A program made the position numbers and the translations under genes. Of a DNA stretch of 64,000 nt, positions 9,901 through 20,203 are shown in pieces. This stretch comes from Panagrolaimus kolymaensis (Eukaryota > Nematoda > Chromadorea > Rhabditida > Panagrolaimidae). Numbering within the stretch: position 1 is the stretch's first letter; each line of letters starts with the position of its first letter. The stretch lies in contig JAJQJQ010000046.1 of the NCBI GenBank assembly GCA_028622995.1, positions 620,001-684,000 of the forward strand, given 5' to 3'. The notes below the pieces were generated by a model. It ran no database searches, was not told where the DNA came from, and saw only the letters and a program-made list of their open reading frames with translations.

Positions 9901-11907
9901 ATGTATTTAATAAAATTGCTTATTTTGGTATTATTTTTAATAATTTTTAATCTTGCTAATTCCGCGACAGCAGTAGATGACACTCCATCGTCAGCTTTTA
10001 AAAGCCTTTATGATGAAGTTATTATTAATGATCCACAACCTCAATCATCTGGAATATATTTTCGAATGTCACAAAAAGGCGTAAATTATTTGACTTCGCT
10101 TGCATCCGAAGCTTTGCCATTAATTTTAACAGGAATGATTTTACCCAAAGTTGAAGTAACAAGTTTTAAAGGAGAAAATTTTATTATTACTAAAATGGAT
10201 AAACCAAATATTTCTGCAATTTTTATTGATCAAACTGGAATTAATGCAACTTTGCATATTCCATATTTGGAAATTGAAGGTGAATCCACCATTGACGCAT
10301 TCGTTACAGCTGAATCTCATATGTCTGTGATTGTAAGAAATTGGACAATCCATCTTGATGTTAGCATTAAAAGAGATTTTGGTGATGATAGAAATAATAT
10401 CACAGTAAGGTTAAATCTAAACGAAAAAAATTGACGGTTACTAAACGAAATTAATTATTGTTTTTAGGTAACTCGCTGTCATGGCCATGTACCTGTAGTT
10501 CTTAATTTCACGGGCAGTGAAGATTCAGATTTTCTCAATTCACTTTCGGATATGATTGGTGACACATTTGAAACAACAATCAAAGATAAAATTTGTGAAC
10601 TTCCTGAAATGTTGAATGCTTTCTTTGAAATGCAAAGACAAAAAGTAACCCAGAAAAATAAAAAGTTAATGTTTTAAAATATGAAGCTTTTAGATTTTGG
10701 AAAAAACTCAAAAAAGTGGCACTGATGCACCAATAGCTTCATCCACATCGGTTCCCTCGCAAGCAAATTCTGATATTGGATTTTGTAGTGATTATTTCGG
10801 CAGCTCAGCTGAAACTAAAAATGTAGCAGAAAATGAAGATGCTGAGATCGAAGACGCCCTCGATGGGTTAGGTGATCAACTCAAATCCATTGGAACTTGG
10901 ACTCCAGATTTGTCTTTGAAATATCCATTAACCTTCTCGAAAAAAGTAAAAAAAAATCAAGCTTAAATTAGCGTAAATAAGAACGTTTTCCTTTGCAGGA
11001 TGTTGTTTTTGGTATTGATGGTGGCGCTGTTTTAAATGGTGAAAAAGCTGATGTTGAAAGATCCAAAATTTCTAATGTTACTTTAATTCGCGATCAAGTA
11101 AGTTCCAACTATAACTAACATCCTTATTTGTGAAATTTAAGGAATATAAATTTTAGATGCTTGGTTTGATTGTAAATGAATATATTCTTAATTCCATTCT
11201 TTTCCACGTCCATGAAAATTCATTGGGTTACTTTGAAGACACTTACACTGTTAGACATCTCCCAAAAAATCTTCGACCAGTTGCACGATTTGCTTGCGGC
11301 GGATGTAAAATTATTTTACAAGCTAATATCACTGAGTTAGTTTTGCTTTAAATTTTTAGCTAGTCTCATAATCTTTTCTTCTTTTTTTGCAGACATCCTC
11401 ATGTAACTATCCATCAAAATGGCATAGTTATGGTTTTAGAAGGATCGATTGGTGCTCATTTTCATCGATTAAATAAATCCAATGAACTTTTAGTTGCTGA
11501 TGGAGTTTTTCGAATTATTCTTAAACCCGAATTCCGCCATTCTCGAGTTTTTAGTAACATTCAATTAACTGGCGTAGATTTTAAAATTTACAAAGTAATT
11601 ACTTTTTAAAAATAACTAATAATTAATATTCATTTTTAATTTTTAGGTTGCTTTAACTGGAATGTTTTCAACCACAGCTCAAAAACTATTAAATTTTATT
11701 ATTCCTAAAACAATTTGGCCCAAAATTCAAAAATCTCTTCGGTTTGCAATTAATCGACGCGGCTTTCAACTTCCAACAATTTGTGGAGTCCATTTTGAGA
11801 AGCTCCATGTTGGATATGTCCCTCATGCAGCTATAATTACTTCAGATTTTACTTTTAATTTGCCACATTTTCTTAAAGCTTTTCGACAATTTATGAGAAC
11901 AAATTAG
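9901..11907 (+). CDS. LBP/BPI/CETP-family secreted lipid-binding protein, 557 aa
   Basis: Seven exons: 9901-10404, 10468-10644, 10694-10945, 10999-11097, 11157-11335, 11393-11594 and 11647-11907. Phases agree throughout and give 557 residues. A signal peptide covers about 1-20. The N-terminal half opens with the BPI-type pattern GIYFRMSQKGVNYLTSLASEALP and continues with alternating amphipathic strands; the C-terminal half ends with the long helix and strand NFIIPKTIWPKIQKSLRFAI...FQLPTICGVHF typical of the second barrel. An acidic insert rich in Glu and Ala (about residues 250-290) lies between the halves. Members bind lipopolysaccharide or neutral lipids in boomerang-shaped tubular pockets; nematode relatives include NRF-5. 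Several NxT/NxS sites suggest glycosylation. Lipid transport or innate defence is inference. Confidence 0.88.
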
Positions 11908-12352
11908 CGATTAAATTTTTTTAAAACTGTGACAAACTTAAAAAGTTTTCTTTCTTTAAAAAACTAATATTGTTTTGTTTTTATACTAAAAGTAGCAAAA
12001 ATATGTAATTATTAAAAAATAATATTATAGAATAAATTATAATTATTATTGCATTATAAAACTTTTGTGTGTCTATCTATCATTTTAAAGTAGTAATAAG
12101 ATCTAAAAAAGAGAGGGTTCACAAGAAAAGGAAAAAAATATTTAAAGATGCATTAAAAAAGTAATTTTTTAGCAACATCAAGGCCTATTTGGGCCTAAAT
12201 AATTTTTTTACTAAAGTCTTCATTTTTTTTTTTTTGGAATACAAAATAACTGATGTGTGAGAGTCGTCGGTCGGTCGCAAAGTATAAAAAAAATTAATTT
12301 TTTCCACTGCTAAACCGCAAATTGGAAGCCTTCAAAAATTACTGTTTTTACA
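11908..12352. other. Intergenic, 3' flank of the LBP gene
   Basis: AT-rich with possible polyadenylation signals (AATAAA-like). No gene seen. Confidence 0.35.
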
Positions 12353-12682
12353 CTTGAAGCCAGGGCTGTCAAATCACTATTTTTCGCATGCGACGCAAGA
12401 AAAAGTGTACTGCGACTTCAGCGATTCGCAGCAGCTTGCGCGATTTTCATCGCATTTCATATGCGACGCTTTCAATCGCATCGCAGCTGCGATCGCATTT
12501 CAAAAAAGACACGTAAAAAAAGCGTCGCATTTGCAAACTGCGACAACATCGCTGAAGTCGCAGCAGCGATTTCATTTTTTTTGAATTTTTCGCATCGCAT
12601 CGCAGCTGCGAAAATGAAAAATGCGTCGCTGCTGCGATTGCGTCGACATTTTGCGATGCGATTTGACAGCCCTGCTTGAAGC
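12353..12682. mobile_element. hAT-type MITE, 314 bp, with 8-bp target-site duplication
   Basis: The element 12361-12674 starts with CAGGGCTGTCAAATC and ends with its exact reverse complement, a 15-bp perfect terminal inverted repeat. It is flanked by the direct repeat CTTGAAGC at 12353-12360 and 12675-12682. A CAGGG terminus with an 8-bp target duplication is diagnostic of the hAT superfamily. The interior is GC-rich compared with its surroundings and made of degenerate GCGAC/GCATCGC units with internal palindromes, and has no transposase. It is therefore a non-autonomous element. Overlapping open frames on both strands here come from the low-complexity repeats. Confidence 0.9.
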
Positions 12683-13757
12683 AAAAAATGCTTTGATAAA
12701 AGAAAATAAATTCCAAACTCATAAGTAAGTAAGCTTTAAAAAAATTTTGTTTATCAGAAGTGATAAATCACATAAAAACCTACAAAAGTCGATCGGCATT
12801 TCTTTAGTGAAAGATAAGGCTCAAATCGAGTTATGTGGCTTTGAAATTTAAATAATGTTAATGAGTATGAAATCTCGAAATTTCATATCTCTTTAATTGA
12901 GGGAGTGAGTTAAAAACGATATACATTTTATTGGAAAAAAAATAAATAAAAATTAATTGGAAAAGAAAAAAAAATGCCGCAATTCAAAAATTTTGATTTC
13001 CCGACATACCTAACACTTGTATCAACAACCATAGAGGCTAGACATTAGTGAATCTCGTTTTGAGTTAGGGCCTGAATTGGAGATATGGATTTTTTGTTTT
13101 CAATAATTATTATTAAATATATTAAAATTATTCCCAACGGAATTTTTAATCGCATACACGGGAAGCACCTCAATCGATGAAATTTTTTTATTAATGGACT
13201 CTTCCATCAAGTCTTGAGGTACCTTAATCGAATTTAAAACTTTTTGAATTAGAAAACAAATTCCAGAGTAAAAGTGCTTTATTTTTATCATTTTTTATGC
13301 TATTTTACATCCATTTCCAATGATATTTTTCCAAACGGATCCTATAGTGCCAATTTGGAAATAATTTATAGTTACGTTCGCCTCGAAGTGATCGTGTACA
13401 TAGAGGAAGAGGTCGATTAATAAATTATGGATGTTGGTTGAAGGTCATAATTGGTATGCGATTCAAAACCATGTTGGGAATAATCTTTAAAAATCATATA
13501 ATAAATATTTGGATAAAAATATCCATATGCTTTATTGAACACCGTAATTCAAAACCTGATTCAGCAAATTTTTTAATGTTATTCATTTATTTAAAACCCA
13601 AATATCTTGTTGATGAGCGCAATGATTGAAAAAAAATGTGGAGTTCGAATATTTAGTAAAATAGATAAACTACAAGATTTTTAAAACAGAAAAATTAATT
13701 TGGAATTTTTTTGATTTTTGCTAAGGCATTAACTTTCAAAAAGGTTTCTTTCTTTAA
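12683..13757. other. Intergenic, no gene seen
   Basis: About 1.07 kb between the MITE and a broken repeat-family copy. It holds short palindromes (such as one around a TCTCGAAATTTCAT stretch near 12870) but nothing I can define. Confidence 0.35.
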
Positions 13758-14506
13758 GTGAAAAATATTAAATTTAAATATTCACATTTGCCAGCTTTTC
13801 AATGGGCGATTGAAGCTTCAAATGAATTGCCAAAAGGTTCAATGGTTTATATAATTATTCCATCATTTTGGAGTTCGGATGATTCCGCGATGGCTTTATT
13901 TATTCTTATAAAAAGTTTCATCAAAGTTAAAGCCATTATTCCGGGTGATAGACATAATGCAAAATTTATGGAAAATAAACTTTTACAAAATGGTTTTCAA
14001 GTTTGTATTTGTTCCGATGAAAATGAAATTCTTAAAATCCTATTATTTTCAATGATGACTCTGTTACCGAAGCTTCAGTGTTAACAGAAAAATTCCTTTT
14101 TGCTGGCAACAATCCTGCTTGGGCTCATAAAATTCGGTTTAATATTAATTTCGAATTTATTCCTTCCGATAGTTCACCAAATGAATGGATTCGATGTATT
14201 TCAAATTTATGTGAAAAAATTTTAATCGCTTATTTTATTATTCCACATTATTGGAATTCCAATGATGCTGTAACTGCTTTAAAGATATTTGCTCGACGAC
14301 CTTCGGTTATTATTAAACCTATAATTCCCGCAGATCGAGATGATGCAATGCTTTTAAAGGTTTTATTATCTGACAAAAATTTCAATGCATTTATTTGTTC
14401 AAATAAAAATGAAGTTATCGAAGTTATTCGAAAGCCTTCCATAAATTCAAATGAACACCACGCAGTAGTCAACTCCTTTGAAGGTACCACGGAAGCCACA
14501 AGTTGA
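13758..14506 (+). pseudogene. Broken fragment of the window's repeat-protein family (repeat 3-like plus repeat 5-like units)
   Basis: The first frame (13758-14084) matches repeat 3 of the 986-residue protein at 58789 (FQWAIEASNELPKGSMVYII, SFWSSDDSAMALF, VCICSDENEI). After a frame change near 14040 the second frame (to 14506) reads on with EKFLFAGNNPAWAHKI, NYW-like HYWNSNDAVTAL, KPIIPADRDDA and FICSNKNEV, matching repeat 5. Repeat 4, the N-terminal domain and the nuclear tail are absent, and no ATG with a convincing context opens the first frame. It is most simply a deletion derivative with one frameshift. I cannot exclude that the second frame alone, from an internal start, is expressed. 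Confidence 0.75.
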
Positions 14507-14949
14507 GAAGCCAATGCTTCTAATTTGTTCATTACGCCTTTAAATTTATTTATTATTATCTTGTTGATTTTTTGTTATGTTTTATGCCTGCCTTTAAATG
14601 ATTTTGAAAAATCTTTCTCAAAACCTTTTTTTAATTCATTAAATTAATATATTCAATAAGTAAACTTTTTTTAAGTACCATTTATTTTATTCTATGAACT
14701 CTTACTAAATTAAAAAAAAAACATCTAAGTATTTCGAATACGAAGTTATAAATTTACACTGAACTCATAAATAATAAAGTAAAATTATAATTTATAAATT
14801 CGAAAAATTATAGTCTGATGCCTTACACATTGTAAAACATCTGTTTAAAAATGTCAAGTTTGAATTTTTAAATAAAGTTTATATTATATTTGGTCTTTAT
14901 TTTTTGCAACGGTGCTCTCACATTTTCAATATCACATAAACAAAGAAAT
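14507..14949. other. Intergenic upstream of the receptor gene
   Basis: AT-rich; no gene or clear promoter motif. The open frame of the receptor extends to 14890 but the first ATG is at 14950. Confidence 0.35.
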
Positions 14950-15819
14950 ATGAATGTTTCTGAAGCTCCTGAAACAAATATTACCGCAAATCCTTACACT
15001 AAAAGTGCACTTCTTGTTAGTTATATTTTACATTATGCTATCATCGTGATTATAAATTTATGCACTTTAATCGAGTTGCTATGTTTTATAATGTTGTTAT
15101 ATAATTTCAAGAGAAAAGCTGCAGTTTTTTGTTCGGCTTATTATTATATTTTAACGTTGGGTTATTTATTTAATATTATTTCTTCGATAAGTTATAACTT
15201 TGATGCATTTATGGGAAAATCACAAATCGTGAAAATTTTCTTCACCGTAATTCAATGGTATACGGGATTATTTGCTGGACCTTGGAATACTGTGTTGGCA
15301 TTAAATCGTTTTACAGCTTTGTTTTTTTGGAAGAAACATTCGATAATTTGGAATGGAATTTGGCTGAAATGCATTTTTGTTGTAATTTTAATTTTGCCAT
15401 TTGCGATTAATGGTTATGTTTTGGTTGATTTTTATTGTTTAACTCAAGCATGGTTTGCACTTCCATGTCGACATTTTTCTCAAGAAACCCAAAATGCCAC
15501 ATCACTTTCCAATGCCATTAACGCATTTGCGGCGTTGATCATTGGATTGGCTACAGCTTTAGCTCGTAAATCAAATCTTTATATGTCTGCCGCCACCATA
15601 AAATTAGATTATGAAAAACCTTTATTAATTCAATCCATTATTTCCTCGGTTTTATTTTGTTGTAATTGTGCTACCACTTACATAGCTGTAAATTATATCG
15701 AAAATGCTTTAGAAGATTCTTATACAATTGTAATAACATATATTTTAATTTTTATAACTAATTCAACGTATATGATATTTCATTGCTCTTCAACCGTTTT
15801 ATTATTTTGCTTATCGTAA
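14950..15819 (+). CDS. Serpentine (7TM) chemoreceptor, Srg/Srv-like, C-terminus uncertain
   Basis: The open frame from ATG 14950 gives 289 residues. Seven hydrophobic segments can be counted, starting at VSYILHYAIIVIINLCTLIE, each of about 20-23 residues. The N-terminus carries NVSE and NITA glycosylation sites. The end of TM3 has the motif LNRFTALFFWKKHSIIW, typical of the Srg superfamily of nematode chemoreceptors (Srg, Srv and relatives). These sense environmental chemicals at the cilia of sensory neurons. The frame ends LLFCLS at a TAAG, but the stop overlaps a good splice donor (GTAAGTTTT at 15818); an extra exon would add a basic tail of about 20-50 residues, as is usual for this family. 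The annotated end is therefore a minimum. Confidence 0.75.
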   Translation: MNVSEAPETNITANPYTKSALLVSYILHYAIIVIINLCTLIELLCFIMLLYNFKRKAAVFCSAYYYILTLGYLFNIISSISYNFDAFMGKSQIVKIFFTVIQWYTGLFAGPWNTVLALNRFTALFFWKKHSIIWNGIWLKCIFVVILILPFAINGYVLVDFYCLTQAWFALPCRHFSQETQNATSLSNAINAFAALIIGLATALARKSNLYMSAATIKLDYEKPLLIQSIISSVLFCCNCATTYIAVNYIENALEDSYTIVITYILIFITNSTYMIFHCSSTVLLFCLS

Positions 15820-16062
15820 GTTTTATGGACTTTATTCGTAGAAAGCAACAAAAAAAAAACAGAATCATTTGTAGCAAGAAAAAAAAACACGAAAAATTTT
15901 TTATGGCCCAAGAAGCTTAAGATATTATTAAAAAATTTCCAGAAGTGTTACAACTTTTGGTTTTTAATCAAATACATAAGTGTGACATAGTTGTTAAAAG
16001 CATAAAAAGTTGTAAAACTTGGTAAATAAAAATACGGTAAACCTGTTTTCGAAAGGGAAATC

Positions 16063-17213
16063 CAGAAAATTGGGAAGAGTGCGTAATTCTTAAGGAGTGG
16101 AACTCCTAAAGAGTGGAACTCCTAACGAGTGGAAGTCCTAATGAGTGGAAGTTTGCCGTTTTGAAGGTTTATAGTTATGAACCTTTCAGAATAGGGTAAT
16201 TTAGGATCGATTTAATGATTTTTAATATTTTCAAGTACCTTTGTATGCCATATTAAGGACTTGGGTGATGCCCTGATGGGAATTTTTTTTTCAAATTTTT
16301 GCATTTGACTGAGTATTTATTTTAAATTAATTAAAAAACTTTTGAAACCTTTTTAACCATGAATATGCAGCTATAATAATGAAGTAATAGAAAACGAAGA
16401 AGAATTACAGATGAAGATATTGCACAAAAGGCCTAGAACATGTAACTCGAGTCAGCTATTTATTACAATGTGCTAAGAAAGTAAAATCTAGCCTCAAAGC
16501 CTGTGGAGTTGATTTGAATGCAACTGAAGATCATGATGAAAGCTTCGTTGAACCAGACCTTTTTAATTCTGATGTTGAAAATGAGGATGATGATGACTTT
16601 GATTTTGAAACATCAAATTTTTCTAAAACTTTGGTCTAAACTGAAGATGGATTTGATACAGATGATGAAGTTTTAAATGACGATGATGAAATTGACAAAC
16701 CTTTTGCCCCAAGCTTTGATTATGATAATGACTATCATCTTGGTGATTATCATACACATCTGAGAGATGATAATGTGCCATCCCAAAGAGAAGAAGAAAA
16801 AACCACGTCTTTCTCTCGTTCTCGATCACCCCAATCTTCTTTCAGCAGTTCTTTTAAAAGAAAAGCTCCAATGGAAGAAAGCAATTTTAAATCATCAAAA
16901 TGTTTGAAGCCCTCAAAAAATTATTATTAAAGAGAATCATTGCGAACGGAAAGTAAAACAACCAATCCGCCATTAAGAAATATGAGAAAAAAAATTCCCA
17001 TCAGGGCATCACCCAAGTCCTTAATATGGCATACAAAGGTACTTGAAAATATTAAAAATCATTAAATCGATCCTAAATTACCCTATTCTGAAAGGTTCAT
17101 AACTATAAACCTTCAAAACGGCAAACTTCCACTCATTAGGATTTCCACTCGTTAGGAGTTCCACTCGTTAGGAGTTCCACTCCTTAGGAGTTATGCTACA
17201 CTCTCAGAAAATT
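16063..17213. mobile_element. Mutator-like element with about 200-bp inverted repeats and 9-bp target duplication
   Basis: The direct repeat CAGAAAATT occurs at 16063-16071 and 17205-17213. Between them (1133 bp) the two ends, 16072 to about 16290 and about 16985 to 17204, are near-perfect inverted copies of each other. Each arm begins with tandem units of about 17 bp (GAGTGGAACTCCTAACG-like, about four per arm). Long terminal inverted repeats with a 9-bp target duplication are the signature of Mutator-like elements. The outermost few bases differ slightly between the arms (GGGAAGAGTG versus AGAGTGTAGC). The interior, about 16300-16980, has a decayed acidic coding stretch but no recognisable transposase, so the element is non-autonomous or degenerate. 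Confidence 0.8.
16500..16929 (+). pseudogene. Decayed acidic open frame inside the Mutator-like element
   Basis: One frame codes for Asp/Glu-rich sequence (NEDDDDFDFETSNF, then a stop at 16637-16639) and continues in the same frame (EDGFDTDDEVLNDDDEID) to a Ser/Arg-rich end (SFSRSRSPQSSF, KRKAPMEESNF) stopping near 16929. It looks like the remains of a captured or element-encoded protein. I do not recognise the family. Confidence 0.4.
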
Positions 17214-17431
17214 AGCTAGCCTAGAGAATTCTAAAACCCATTTTTGCCGCAGTTTTTGCTTTTCAGTTTTCGCATATTTTGACTTTAAAATTTTTTTTGC
17301 TTTCCTAAACAAAGTTTACGATTAATTTTCTCGTTTGTGATAATTTCATTAATTCTAGAAAATCAATTCGTTTAAGTTTTATAAGCTTTTATCATTTACA
17401 TTATCTTCCTGGAATTCGAAAGCAAACAACT

Positions 17432-18050
17432 ATTAGTGCACAAGATTACTATGTAAAAAAACAAAAGGCTGTTCAGGAAAAAACTTTTAGACGGCTAATG
17501 AGATTAAATTTTTTTAATTGATTTCAATAAATTATTTTATATGTTACACTGAAACAAACAGCCGCAGCACCGTCTTCGATTTTTAACAGTAAAAAAATTT
17601 TTGGTCCGACAATTAGTTATATTTAAATTTTTTGCTTAAAATACCTTTTTTCAAACATGCTTTGTTTCAGAAAACAATAGAAAATTGGAAAAAAAAACTA
17701 AAAATTTTATTTTGTAATTGACCTTATAATTATTATTTTTTTCAATTTACACCAAAACATTTTTTACATCAAAAATCTTGCGAATATACGAGTTGCTTTT
17801 ACATCTTATCTAATCAAGAATAAAACAAAATTTTTAATTTTTAACATTTTTAAAAAAATTTTTCAATATTAAATAGTTGGTAAAGAAGTTGGGTAATAAC
17901 AATCGAAGACGGTGCTGCGGCTGTTTGTTTCAGTGTAACATATAAAATAATTTATTGAAATCAATAAAAAAAATTTAATCTCATTAGCCGTCTAAAAGTT
18001 TTTTCCTGAACAGCCTTTTGTTTTTTTACATAGTAATCTTGTGCACTAAT
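17432..18050. mobile_element. Foldback element with about 150-bp near-identical inverted repeats
   Basis: The left arm 17432-17582, beginning ATTAGTGCACAAGATTACT, is repeated in reverse complement at about 17901-18050 with only one or two mismatches. The 318-bp centre is AT-rich and non-coding. The high arm identity suggests recent insertion or gene conversion. No convincing target duplication: only 2 bp (AT) can be proposed, so the superfamily is undetermined (a Tc1/mariner- or Harbinger-derived MITE are options). Confidence 0.75.
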
Positions 18051-19099
18051 CTCTTGAGCCGTCTGCAACAATAATTACTAGAAACTCCGCTGCCTCCGGT
18101 CGGCGATCTTACTTGTTTTATTGAAAAATACAAAATTGCCACTCGTATTAATGCCTATGTTTTAATAATTACTTTTCCAAAAAGTTATTGTATTGACTTT
18201 TATAAAAATTAAAACTTTTCCCGAACAATCTTATCACTCGTGTCTATTTTAATCACTTAATTTTCAATAATGAGATCCTAAAAATTGAAACATGTGTAAG
18301 CCTTTAAAACTTTTTTTTTGCACGAATCAAAATAAACAATGAACTGAACCATTAAAAAAAAATTTATACCAGCTTGTGAAAAATTCGCAAAAAGTTAAGG
18401 TTATAGTCATCGAGCAAGCTTACAATAGTTAAATCACTTAATTTGCGCAGCAAGCAAACCCATGTTTTGCTGATTTTTTATGTATATGAAAATTACCCAA
18501 ATCATTTCATCGCGCTTGGAAAACAAAATATAGTTTCATTCTAATTTATGCAAATTTTTTAGGTGAATTTCCTATTTTAATATAAAAGATTTCAAGATAA
18601 GATACAAAAAAACAGAGAGAAAAAGAATAATAATATGTATGGGAAATAGCGAAGCCTAGTAGCCCTGGAACTGCGACCAAAAGTAATCGAAAACGAACGA
18701 ACAATAAAAATTAATAAGAAGGAAATATTCAAGTTACTTTTCGATTAAACTCACCGAAAATAATAAAAAAAGTTCCCTATGTTTATTCTTTTCATAAACT
18801 AAACGTCAGCGTACTTTTAATTAAATTTTGCGTTTAGAATACCTAAAAGTTTTGTATGCTAATCCAATTAAATTTAGAAAAAAAAATATACGATCCAAAA
18901 GCTTAGTTAAAAAAAATTTCATTGAAAATCGTTAAAAATAATTTCGCTTTAATTTCATAATAAAGAAACTTAATATTCATAAAAAAAGTAAAATTTGTGA
19001 ATATTTTATTAAAAATTTGCATATTTTCTAATGAAAACATTATTAAAAATCATAAAAAATTATTTGGATATAATTGTCTCAATTCAATTAAAACAATTA
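18051..19099. other. Gene-poor AT-rich region
   Basis: About 1 kb with no supported gene on either strand. Downstream flank of the foldback element. Confidence 0.4.
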
Positions 19100-19101
19100 A
19101 T

Positions 19102-19178
19102 AAAAAAAAATTGTGGGGATTCGAACCTATGACAGAAATATCCAAACATCACCGCCTTCAACGCCTACGCCACACAGC
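19102..19178 (-). repeat. tRNA-like sequence with A and B boxes (tRNA-derived SINE or tRNA pseudogene)
   Basis: On the minus strand TGGCGTAGGCG (A-box-like, 19172-19162) is followed 34 bases later by GGTTCGAATCC (perfect B box, 19127-19117) and then a run of T (Pol III terminator, 19110-19102). The T stem is unpaired beyond two G-C pairs and the acceptor ends do not match, so this is not a functional tRNA. A tRNA-derived SINE head or a decayed tRNA is likely. Confidence 0.5.
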
Positions 19179-19557
19179 AAATGTATAACAAGGAACTTTA
19201 GCCAATGATATTTTTACTCTAAATCAAAATATTTAAATTTCCATAGCGGCATACATCTATTTTTATGTGATGTTTTTTAAAGTTAGCTTACTCATAGAGG
19301 TAATTGAGGGTGGAGAAAACGATTTTTATAGCCAGAATATGCGTTAACTTTGCTGCAACGCTCAGCGGGACATTGTGAACTTTTAAAATGTTGTGATTAA
19401 GCACTTTTTTTCTATACTTCCTTCTATTTTTTTTAAAAATTCGTCAATGCGACGAAAAATTGACCCTAAAGAGCCCTCTAATATCAACATAATTACACGA
19501 AATAAAAAAAATCATAAATTTCGGTTAGCAGATCGGGCGTTCTCATTGCTAAAACAG

Positions 19558-19586
19558 CCGCACCCCTCGCTTCGCTCGGGGTGCGG
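19558..19586. repeat. GC-rich perfect hairpin
   Basis: CCGCACCCC and GGGGTGCGG flank a short TCGCTTCGCTC loop-stem in an otherwise AT-rich region. It could be part of an old repeat element. No adjacent gene uses it as a terminator. Confidence 0.4.
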
Positions 19587-20203
19587 CGGGATTTTCGTTG
19601 CAACCACCTCATTTAATAATAACGCAACTACAGACGTAAAAATGTTTAATCGACGAAGCAATACCTAATTATTATTTTTTCAAACCATTGAATGAAGAAA
19701 TTACAATCAGATCATAAGCTTCATGTTAGAAATAGATTGAATATTCACATTGGTTATAACCAAACCATTTGTCATTTTGATTCCAATCTAAATTTGTATG
19801 TTTACAAATAAAAAAATATTCCATTATTATTGTATGCATATGGCTAAACCTGAGTTTCACGTTCGCCTTGAATTTGCACATGAGTAATATTGAAAAAAAT
19901 CAGCAGGAAGAAGAAATCCAAAAGCTTTTTAAATCATTCTTAGTTATCAACCATAATAAAGTAGTTGGACGTCGTTTGATCAAAGTAAAATTAGTTAAAT
20001 GATAAAAAAAATCTTTCATCTCGCTTTATATTTTCTCCTTTCTGAATTTCCATGCCCAATTCGCAAGTTCATTGCATTAGTAAGTAAACAAGTCAATAAA
20101 TAATATTTTTTATTATTATAAAACAAAGAGTCATTAATAAATGACCAAACATAAAATATATTTATGACAAACAAAAACAACAATAATAATAATTCCAAAG
20201 ATT
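19587..20203. other. 3' flank of the eEF2 gene, no gene seen
   Basis: AT-rich. The minus-strand sequence downstream of the eEF2 stop codon contains AATAAATA-like polyadenylation candidates. Confidence 0.35.

Noticed and set aside
12353..12682. CRISPR-like array
   Set aside because: The repeats are short, degenerate and inside a TIR element in a eukaryotic genome; no spacers.
12354..12722. Overlapping open frames on both strands
   Set aside because: They are produced by the GCGAC-type low-complexity core of the hAT MITE and show no protein features.
19102..19178. Functional tRNA gene
   Set aside because: T stem pairs at only two positions and the acceptor ends do not pair.
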